The notes under the pieces: generated by a model
What the model saw: only the letters and a program-made list of their open reading frames with translations
The model's database searches: none
Told to the model about the DNA's origin: nothing
Source of the DNA: Liolophura sinensis
Taxonomy: Eukaryota; Mollusca; Polyplacophora; Chitonida; Chitonidae
Assembly: GCF_032854445.1 (NCBI RefSeq)
Contig: NC_088300.1
Span: 71,090,984-71,154,983 of the forward strand
Length of the DNA: 64,000 nt
Direction: 5' to 3'
Shown here: piece after piece, positions 51,901 to 63,900 of the stretch
How the letters are laid out: every line of letters begins with the position of its first letter
Position numbering within the stretch: the stretch's first letter is position 1
Made by a program: the position numbers and the translations under genes

Positions 51901-54900
51901 ACTACATGTCACCCAATTCAATCTCCATGGCAATAAATGACCTCGTTAGTGTAAATTGATGCTTTAGGTAATGAAACTACAGTTATTATTGACAATTATT
52001 TTTAGAATTACCTCATTTTTAACTGGTTGTAAATCTTTTTTAATTTTTTTTTTTTGTGATTGATTACTATAGTGCTGCAATAAAAACCTTTTCTTTTTCA
52101 ATTTGGGGACAGCGTATTACAGTTACAAGTGGGCATGTGTTTAATAATTAACAATTATAACTGATACATGCATTGCGTTCACACATGTTGTCGGCCTGTG
52201 AATGATGACAACCTAACTTTCTGAATTAAAGGAATGACTTACTGATCTATAAAATCACAGACTTAAATCCACTTTTAATGCTGATTAATTAGCTGTAGCT
52301 TTTTTCATGAGATTTGTTAAATCTTAATGGGGAAGTGCTATAGTTTCCTCTGGGCACTGCCCAGCTTTTATGTTTTAATGTTTGCGAGATATTTGGCTTA
52401 TAATAGTCCTTTGGGCACTAGCTGCCCAGGTTTCATGTTCAGAAGTTTCTGAGATATTTACCTTGTGATCAGATGTTTATCTGACTAAAGTGGCCATGTG
52501 CAGTTCACCACCAAAACATGCTCACACGAATAAATGACAATAGAACTGTACATATAAGTAAAATATGTGAAAACAAAAATTATTAGTGGTGGTCAGTTAC
52601 CTATTCATTGGGTCAGTTAACCGTTCAGGGCTGGAATGTTTCACAAACATGTGACACGTTATACTGCCGTCATGCTGGGAGAGTGATGATACTAATAACA
52701 GAATTTCTCCTGTCGTTACTTTAAGTGAGAACCAGCAGTTCCTGAAGGAGGTCATCACCAGTGTCATGGATGGGCAAGGCCTCAGTATCTTCAAACAAGG
52801 ACGCGTCAAGAAACTGATGGAAGATGAAAACTATCGCAATTTTGTTGTCAGTCGCCTCAACAAAAATCTGGATCGTAAACTCTGTGATGATGATCCGCAT
52901 ATTGATGATGTTGTGAGTATGCATTATTAGGCCCAGAATAATTTAGTTTTCACCAGCGTTTAGGGACATGCTGAATTATATATTAATTTGTCTGTGTACT
53001 TATGGCAAGTGGAGAATGTCTGTTTAAATGCCCTGGATTTAGAGTTGCTGATGTTCTCATTTCACAAAATGTAATTTAAAGAGAAGGCAACAAACCCCAG
53101 AATTCTCAAAGCAAGCCATATTGAAATTCTGAAAGTGATAATTTGTAATCCTATAAATTATGTACTCTCGTACAATAACTTGTTTGAGTGGCATTTAGAA
53201 GTTGGGATGAAAGTACACTGAACAAGGCATTCTTATGGATTTACATATTCTTGGTTTATTAACACGACGTTTTGATGTAGTTACTAACATCGTTACCAAG
53301 ACACAACGTTTCGATGTAGTTACTAACATTGTTATCAAGATCACTTGATGACAATGTTAGTAACTACATCGAAACGTCTTGTTAATAAACCAAGAAGTTG
53401 TATATCCATAAGAATGCCTTGTTAAGTATACTCCCGTACAATAGTTTTGAAATAAATAGACTGGCAGTTACATGTGTGCATTTGTTACTGTGAAACAGAT
53501 ATACTGCAATAATCTGATCCAAATTATTGTTCATGGTGAAACTTGAACCGATGTAAAGATGGACACTGCACCATCACTTTACTGCTATTGCGTCACAGTA
53601 TTTGAAAAATTAGTTCAAACAGTAGGTTGCACATATGCGTTACATATGATTTCAGCCAATGTATGTTTCAGTGTACATGTGTTATTGACTGTTCTTCAAT
53701 GCTTAATACTGTTTTCTACTTTATTGTTAAGCCTCTTTGAAGAGCCAGTTGTGCAATTTTACAGAGTTGCCCTCTAAATAAAGGTTTCAGCTATTCCTTC
53801 ACTGTATGTATATGATAGTTCTTGTTTTCTGTCATGTAGCCGCTGACAAAGCAGGTGTATCGGGGGATGCTGTCCCTGATGAAGGCCATAGTTCACGGCC
53901 TTGAGGTGACCTATCAGAACCATGGCCTGGGAGGAATGGCCAGTGCCTACATGCTACTGGAGATTGCTCATACCCACTTCTGGCAGAAGGATTTGGGTAG
54001 TAACAAGAGTGACATCAGTGTCACACCAGAGGTGAGATGGTCAGCATATTCTACTGACAGCTGTCTCTAGAGGTCATTGAACGCACGAATGTCATCTACA
54101 CCATTCAGTGTGTAGGTAAATTTACTTACAGTAAATGACATCAATTTTTACCCGTCGTCAGTGCATTGTTAGAGGCACATAAGTGGCAAAAACATGACTT
54201 TTGGTGCTGAACCTCCAATCCTTTTTCTAGGATCAGTGGAATTCTCAGAATCAGATAAAATGTACAACTTTACTTTCTTAGGTGAAATTTTGGAAATCAG
54301 ATCTTTCCTAGTACAGTGTGAGTAGGTCAGGGGCCTTTCATCTGTTGTCTCCAGTTTTACTGATGGATTAGAACATACTGTTGGATAAATGAAGAAATAC
54401 ATTAAAAATGTGATGCCTACATGTGGAAGAGAAGAATGGAAATGTGCATAAAGGTGACTTTGTCACCAGCAGTTAATGATAAGACAAATGTCATTTTGAC
54501 CATTCTAGTACAAGTATTATGACAAAAGATGAACTTTGTATTGAAACATTGTATATACAGAGGTATTCTCTGAATTACATACATACATGTATATACTAAT
54601 GCACATTCATTCATACACACATTTCTTGGTAAAGCCAGATTTTGTAAACCTTTCAGTCACATCTGTCATGCCTACAGATGGCTGGAGTTACCATGGCAAC
54701 TATCAGAGCATAGAAAACAACAGCTGTCATTCAGTGATCGATCCTTCGTGAGCTGTTTGACAGATTTGCCAACATATCAGAAGAAAATGAGGTTTTGTTT
54801 ACAGATTTTATCCACTTTACCTACTGAAGGAGAAAAATGCGGATAAAAAACGATCAATACCTGATAGATTGACTTTTATCTTCTAGAAGATGTACAAGTA

Positions 54901-57900
54901 TTAACTTTAACTTTCAGATATAACAGTTGCAAACCGAACCACTAAACTTTCATTCATTCATCGATTTGTGACTGTTTTAAGTTCATACGTGTACATGTAT
55001 ATTTAATACATAGTTTATGACAACAGCTTTAAGTTCTTTTGTACATGGTTGGTTAACAGCTAGGTAAGCTTTTCTAAGCAGCTGTTATTATTCTCAGTTA
55101 AAATGCACAGTTGTTCTGGAAAGCTTATTTATTCAACTACCATTGCAGCATAAAGTGTATAAGTTGTAATATTGATTTAGGGCTGCAGAGCATTGCTCAG
55201 TATTATTGAAGATTAGTGAGTTCAGTCCTGGATAGATTTTCTGAATTCTATCGCTTTAATTGTTTGTGGGGACTTGACAATTAAAGTGATTAATTTGGAC
55301 AGTCTTACACCACTTGCTTTCCACATACATGGCGTTGGAAATTGCTAAGTTATACATCAATCAAATAAATAATCCCAAGTATTATATGGATTAAGTCAAA
55401 GTTGTCTGGAGATGTATCTACTCAACCTTTAACAGCCTGTCTTTGTATTAAAGTTTGTTTTAAAGATTGATTAGGAGGAATTATTGCCATAGACAAATAT
55501 ATGTGTAAACCATTTTAGCGATTGTGGATGTCATTGTGCAGACATTGTATTTTTTGTCTTTTTCAGATTGCTTCTCCATACGGCAGTCGTGAAAGTTTAA
55601 CATCGAAGGGAGAAGACTCCCCACAGAAGGCTGATCTGCGACATTTGCATGAGGAGCAAATTGTCGCATCCATGGGTACGTATTCCCTGTCCCTCTGATG
55701 GCCATTTAGCCTGTGCTGATATTGCAGGATAGTTTGTCACAGGTCTCATGTATCTTTCGTCATCATTCAGTCACTGCTTTCCATTCAACATCTGCTTGTG
55801 TATGACACTGTGAACTTGATACATTTACAAGACACACCTTTTTATTATGTTTTGTGAAATAAAATTTATACATACATCTCATTTTGTGATGTCCTCAGCA
55901 TATATATATATAAAGCTTATATATTTTTCTATAGTAAAACGTAGTTGTGTACAAACTAATTTGTAATGAAACTAATTTCATTTTAACACTTAACTATTGT
56001 AGTTTACTAATTTATGGCATGTATTTATGTGTAAATTGACAGTATACTAAAGCTCATGCTGTCCATTTATTTATACACAAGGGGGGTTATTGTCAACATG
56101 CACATACAGCACTGTCACATTTAGGGGTGTAGATGGAATTGGAAACTCCTTATGGAACATACACCATTTTTCTGGGGAAAGATCAAGGGGTTAGGATGAA
56201 AAAGACGTATTTTCTGGATGTGCACATTTTTCGCTTTTTGGACCACGCATTGCAGTCTCAGATGCATGGCATGTCTTTTGCCACCTTTTCTCTTTTTTTG
56301 TATTTACGTTTTTGGCACATGCATTTTCTACTTGCTTCAGTTATTTTGTTCATTTTGTTTCGCAATCATAAGGCATTGAGAACTACAATTCAAAACCATG
56401 GAAATCACTTCACAGTGCATCACAGTTCTACATACTGCAGCCTCCATGCAGTCAAACAAATCATCAACGGTCACTACAAGAATTTTAGGAAAATATTGTG
56501 TGTGCATGTTTACCACATTGTTGGAATGCATGTCATCATGACAGTACCAGGGTATGTTATTTTCACAGAGAGGAAAGGTTCAATTGAGAGATTGAGAGAA
56601 CAGAGTTCTGGGTTTTTGTGTTACATTTAGTATTCAGGATGTAGTGTGTTAGTTTTATTAAAGATGAATTGACATGGAAAATTATTATTAAGCTCAGATG
56701 AATTTCTGTTAATGTTATATGTAACACACTACTAAAATTATAAAGTTTAATCTCTAGAAACTGACATATACAATCACTATTTTTGATCCTGTCTGTAATT
56801 GTGTGCTTGTAAATTATGGTAGGCTGTATATAGCCAGTTCTTCAAAGTGTGCTGTTGAAAAATAAGTTAGTTTTGTACTTGAGGATGGTCATTACTCATG
56901 AATGCAGTCAATATGCAAGCCTTTACATCTGTGATTCATGCTGGCTTTTGTAATGTTTAATTGAATGGTGAGATTTAGGCAAGACTTCCTTAACAGTCTT
57001 GTCCCAGTGTATACATGTATCTTTCCCAAGATGTCCATCCTCTACAACTGCTTCATTAAAGACAAGTCGAAAGCTTGATTCTGAAGTTATTAAGCTTGTG
57101 TTCATTTAATAATTCATCATGTGCTAAAGAACTTCAGCTTAATTGCCTGCAGCACACTTTGAACAGCTGGGTCTTGCTCTTTAACACTCTGCTTGGGTTG
57201 GCATGGTCTTACTTGTGTGGATGCGTTGTTTGGTTGACTGCAGGGGTTACGGACAAGCCACGGCTATCAGCGACTAGCTCACCAGCCACTCATACTAACC
57301 CTGGGTGGTGGTCTGAACGCTCTAACCCTTCCATCCTTAATTCTGACCAGTCTTCATCTAGCACCAGTACAGAATCAGGCAAGTTCTCTCCCATTATTAC
57401 ATCAAATGACCATGCTAATTATGTTGACAACAGGTTTAATGTAAACACATTTTTTTTGGTTTTCTTGGACACTTGTGCTATGCTAATGCCTCGCGAGATG
57501 TGCTAGTGCCTTCAGGATGTTCTAGTGCCTTCGGCATATGCGCAAATCCTGAAACCATGGAACATCAGAGCCATATTTGATTGAATGGTGGGGATGTTAT
57601 TCGTCCCGGGGGAGTTGTGATACTAGGAGCAGAAGACCCTTGGAAGATCATTATCTAGTCTCCTTTTGAACGCTGTCTCTTATAATTGTTCTCGTCTTTG
57701 TGGCAGGTATTGTTACAACAAGATTAAGTGCCACAGGTGCAAGTTGTAACATAGCTCTGTGCAGTTTTAGTTTTAACTTTAGGGTCTGAGCTAACATGGA
57801 AAGATTGAAGATTGAATTCCAAAGATTAAATCTTGATATTCCTGTATGAAACCGCATTCATTTCTGAGAAATGAAGCCTTGTACATTGTTACTTTTTACC

Positions 57901-60900
57901 ACATTTTGCCAGATTGAACTTGTACAAATTGTAGTATTGTAAGTTCTGTAGTTTTTGTGAAGACATTTAGCAGATGAACAACATCTCAGAGTGTATAAAT
58001 CTGCCCTCGTCTTATACTTCAAGACTGTTTAGGCTATTCATTTATAGAAGAGTATTTGGAATTTCCAGCTTTGCAAAGGTTACTAGTAGTTTTCTGTATA
58101 ATAGAATAATTGGACAACTAATTGTTACCTTGAACATAATTGTGTTTCTCAGTGTGCAGTACTAAAGAGTTTCCGTTCAAAGTGTCAACCAATTAGATGT
58201 ACATGTACGTTGTACTAACCAATTAGTGGTGTCTCAACAGAGGAAGATGTTTCAGTAGTGCTACAGCTACCTGGCCACTCAATCAGCCTTTCTTCTCGCT
58301 GATGGAGTATTGGAGATCAGAACACCTAAGTGGCTATTAAACATGCTAGATTTTGAAACTCCCTTCGCAAAATAATGACTTCCTACATTGTAATAGCCTG
58401 GAATGGTTGTAGCTAATACTGCTTTCGTGTATAAGCAGACAGAAAAACTATTAACAGTGTTTGTAAATGTTGTCATCCGCATAAAGAAAACAATGTAGCT
58501 TAATAATTCAGGTTCAAAAGCAGTGTGATGTGAAGAATTTCTCATGATTTAAAATTGCTAAGTTTTTAATTTAAGCAATGACTCCATGACAACTTGCATA
58601 TTTCATGATGACACATTGTGTAAGGCACTTCCTGTCAAGATCACCAGATGTTTTCTGTACACAGTAGAAAACAGTCTGCTAGGGATCTATTCTACCAGAT
58701 TATTAAAAGGCCATTTAAATCTTGTTTTATTTCATTGTATCTCTTTGATGCCAAATGTTTCAGACTTTGTTGTTAGATTGCTATTCAATCTCCACCCAAC
58801 AGGGTATGCATAATTGTGCTCCTCTTCTGCTATTTATAGTCTGTTTTATAATGGATCACAGCTTTCTCTGTGTCACCTGTGGCTTTCTTGGCATGCTGAT
58901 TAAATTTCTGTGTTATAATTCATGCTCTGGTCACATTGGGTTATCATATTTATCCTTGAGTGCACCATATCTTTAGTTGGAGGTTTTCCTTTTATTGTTG
59001 GCTTATATATAATTCAATAATTATTCCGGAATCCTAAATAAATTAAGCTATAACAATTCCTGGTACGCTTGCTGTCTTTTAAGTGTAGAATACCTGCCAA
59101 AAATGACACACAATTTGTGTGGTTGTGTCACCTGTGGGAATACATACACAGTCTGGCTGTATACAGGGGCAAGGATCATTTTCAAATTCATCTCCATGAA
59201 GAAGAGCTCATATTTAAATGCATAACACTCCACACCTTTCGTATATTCTGTAGAAGAAATAAATGTGGTCATGTATGGCCAGGTAAAATTTCAGATTTCT
59301 ATGTTCATTTTGGTCATGACGGGTTATATTATTGTATGACATTGTCAGTCTGTTTATGGAAATTGCCATACGTTGCCATAGTATCTTCTCAACCGCATCA
59401 TTTAGATGGATAAAATATCTTCATTTTTTGTCTCAATCTCCAGGGCAGGAGCTTATTGAAAATGAGGCACACTGTTTAACATTTATAGATTTTTTGAGGG
59501 GATTTATTGGTCCTTCATTTCATCACTGTGTTTGAAGAACTACACTTCAAAGTTTAAAGTAGGATAATCCTTCGTGTTTTCATTCATCATCACCAATCAT
59601 GAAGTTATTGCCGGTTATTTACTCTGAAAATTTGCAGAAGTAGATGTATGATCTATTTTGAAATTCTGAAGCTCATGTTAACATATACACTTCTTCCTTT
59701 GTATTGCAGGCTCCCCTGTCATTGTAAATGGTGATGAGTTTGAAAACATTGAAATCCAAACAGTGGAGAATCTACAGGCTCTGCAGAATGCCTCAGGCAC
59801 TGGGGGAAACCAAACGACATACATTCCTCTTCCCCCTGGTAAAGGAACGTCAGCACGTGACTTGGCCAAAGCAGCAATTGTAAACAACAACACGAAGGCA
59901 CACCCACGCTGTAACATTGTGGTGACGCAGGCAGACCAGGAAAATGGTAACCTGCACCAGGGGGATATACTGCGAGAAATGGTGAAAAACAAAGAGCTGA
60001 TGAACATTAATAAACAGGATAAAATGAAGAAGTTCAGCAGTCTGGATTCGGAGGTGTCGGAAGCGAGCACTCTGGTCAGCACGAGCTCGGACAACCCCGC
60101 AGACGATGGGAAGAGGCGGTCAAGGATCACGCATCACCCCATACGAGGAGCCATGTCCGACAGTGAAATGGAAATGGCTGGGGTGAGATGGATCACATGT
60201 ACAGATCAGAGTTGTCCAACTTTTTTGTATATTAAATAATAACTTATATGTTCATTTGGTCACATTTACAAGAAAAACTACAAAAAATAATTACAGCGAA
60301 ACAACATGTACAGATGCTGTGTCGTATGTATTTATGTTGTCTTGTTGACTAACAACCTGTATTGCATTTCTCAGGTGGAGAACTTGACGAGTCAGCGTAA
60401 CCGCTCATCAAGTATCTGGAGTAGCAAGAGTAACCTGAGTACTGGGTTCCGTTACCACGAAGGCAAGATGTTGAACACCTCCCCTCTGCCCAGCCCGGAC
60501 ACCGGCAAAACATACCTGTTTGAGGGACTCATCATGTGTAAGATAGCCATTTTTGAAAGGACCACTTGCATGGAAATATATATATATACCTCCAAGTGTC
60601 TTTTTAATATGCCAGAAGAGGTATTCTACTGGACTTCTACTGCTGTTTGTTGTAGCAGTTAAGAAAAGTTTTGACAGACATTATTTCATATTGAACCAGT
60701 ATGATGAAATGTTTTCTACTGAGGAAACACAAAAAAAAGTGTTAAGTACTTGTAGGAAAATGTCAACTGTCATTTGTATTTTCTAAGAATGCATTTGGCT
60801 AGGATTTTGTCACATACATGTACCCTTTGGAGCACTGTACTTGTACAAATGTTTAAATGACCAAGTTGCAGACAAGACCTATGGCACCAAGTTAATAGAC

Positions 60901-63900
60901 CTTTTACAGATTTGTATGCTGTAATTACCTATCTGTATATATGTACCTGTTTGTATGTGTGTGATGTTGTAGGTAAGGACCGCAGTCGTATCTGGGACCA
61001 GATGCAGTTCTGGGAGGACATGTTCCTGGATGCTGTGGCTCAGGAGAGGGACATCATTGGCATGGACCAGGGCCCGGCGGAGATGATGGAGAGGTAAGCT
61101 TATCAGACACACAACTCTACATTCACATTACATTCAGAGTTTCTGAGGCACTGCTTTCCAACATGTAGCATGATACATGTAGCCATGTCAAAATTACATG
61201 TCTAAATTATTGATTAGATGACTGTAACATGAAAATATCATTTCACAGTGAAACATTTCCAAGCCAGTATGGAAGAGACGCATCTGTAATTTTGATATCT
61301 TTCTTTGTTACCATGATAAGTCACGAGTCATGTCATTAGCTGAAGCCAACTGCTACTCCAAAGGCTTTGAAAGTAGTCATAATGTGTGTGAATAGTTACC
61401 TTGAGGAGCTCATTATTCTTGTTCATATCTGCACCACCAGGTACAATTCTCTGGGAGGGACAGAGAAGAAACGTTTAGAGCATGACGAGGACAAACTTCT
61501 GTCAGTGATGCTGTACAACCTTGTGGGATTTATGATTATGACAAATGTCAGCAAACAGGAAATCAAGAAGAAGGTGCGGCGGTTACTGGGCAAGTGTCAC
61601 ATTGGGCTGGCTCAAAGTCAACATGTCAATGATCTGCTGGATCAGATCCATAACTTGGTGAGTAGCAGATTTAGACGTGTTTTATTTATTTAGCATTTTC
61701 AAGTAAAACATGTAGCTTGATTCTGAGGCCGCTTAAGAGCTATATGTTTTGTATGAAATTTGTTTTAATTTCTTGTCAGAAAAAGCTTAGGTCAAATACA
61801 GTACTTATTTCTTGACAGCATGAAAGTGCAGATAACAAAAAAACAAAAATGTAGACTTGTTGAAGTCTTTATGTGGAATGGATGTTTTCTGTTTGTGTCT
61901 TCAGTACGGTAATGATGTGGACCTGAAGCCAATGGGAAGTCGCATGATGCAGAAGCAGTCTTTCACAGTACACTGGGGCAGTGATAACACTGGCGACATG
62001 CTCTTCATGGAGGTCTGTCACTGTTTTTAGCTTATCTTTTGTTCTTGAACTTATTGTATTCTGTATAAGCACCATTTTAATTGGAGACAGTTTATTACAA
62101 CTTACGAGTTTCTCTCTAATACATAAATAAGTTTGTAACATTTATTCAAAATCATGCATACATCAGATAAATTGCATAATATATATTCCTTGAAAAAAAG
62201 ATGTATCACATGTAAAATGTTGAGGCACAGGTGTGAGGCACATATAATTTATCAGGACTGTGTATGAGTTTTGCTCTCCGAAGGTGAATTGTGCCCATTT
62301 GATCCAAAAGTTTGTCCACAGCTACATGTAAATTACTCATTTTGCTTGATTCTAAGGGATATATTGGCCTGACAAAGGTGTTTTATTGGATTTTTTGGGA
62401 GGAAGGTAGATTGATATCCCACTGGAAAAAAAATGTAACTTTCTACACCAAAAGTAATATTCAGTGATGACTATTTGCCTTATTTTTATGAATAAATAAA
62501 TGCAAAAACTGTGCATTAGTATTAGGGGATGTTCACCTGTACGGTTGTACCTGTTGTGTTGTCAGGTGTGTGATGACTGCCTGATATTACGGAGTGTGAC
62601 AGGAGCAATTTGTGACCGATGGTGGTACGAGAAGCTGGTCAACATGACCTACTGTCCCAAAACCAAAGTCCTATGTTTGTGGAGAAAGTCGGGTGACAAA
62701 GTTCAGCTGAACCAGTTCTACACAAAAAAGGTTATTTTTTTGATACTTATTTTACCAAAAGGCAGAAAAGATACTCTGGCAGGAACATATTTATATTGTC
62801 CCACATTTAAAGAGATTTAGGTGTAAACATATGATTGGACAGAGACAGAAGTATATAAATTATCTGTTATATTAAAGGGCCTTGGTTTTATGCAGTTTGC
62901 ATTTATTATTATGATGTCTTGAAAATAAGTATATTTGCCTGATTAATCAAGTGGGGGATATTAAAATCATGTGAAAGTCCCAGTAATTTACTAAAAGAGA
63001 TAGTAGTAAATTTTGAAGACCTTTATGTTCTGTGTATTTAAATGCCATGTTCATACACAAAGTAAACTTTTGATTCATGAGGTAAACGAAGATATTTTTT
63101 GGACTTACATATGTATGTGTTTATTTTGACAGTGCCGTGAGCTGTATTTCTGTGTGAAGGAATCCATGGAGAAGGCTGCCTCTAGAAATAATGGTAAACT
63201 TCCTGGTGAGTGGTTTAAAACGAAAAGCAGTGTACAGTAGTAAGCATATACATGTGTGTACATGTAGCATTATGGCCACCACCATGATACTTGTGTCATA
63301 AATCTAACAAACTCTAGTTGAATGTTCGGGTGCTTCATGCAAAAGATTTCAGAAACATTTTCTGGTAACTTTGATTGATGCTCAGCATTCCTGGAAAAGT
63401 GTATTAGTTTTCACTTGGTTTTTGTATATTGTAGATGTAACGATGTTATAGGTTAAAATGTCATGCTTTTGTGAATCAGTGTGTGTCATATTATGGAACA
63501 CTGGCTGTGATTATTTCACACCTTTGTGACATTAAAGGGTTGATGATGGTTTTGTGGGCGTTTGCTCAGTTAAACCTTTATTAAAGACCGTTTCCATGTG
63601 TACATCACATGGCAAAGTTTGTCAGTAACTTTCCAAAGGCTGGTGGTTTATCGTGAACACTTTGGTTTCCTCCTCCCATAAAATGGACTGCCATTATATG
63701 AGTGAAAAATTCTTAAGTATAGCATTAAACAACACTCAAATAAATAAACAGGTAAATGAAAAGGTTAACTTGTCAATCATTTAATCACTGTTTTATTATG
63801 TTACTTTGATTGTTGTCATTTTTCACGTGCAGGTCAAGAGTTAGGTGGGGAATTCCCCGTTCAGGATCTGAAGACGGGTCAGGGCGGGCTGTTACAGGTC

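Noticed and set aside
59678-60130. 150-codon minus-strand frame
   Set aside because: Antisense shadow of MADD exon 21, whose sense frame has correct phase and family motifs.
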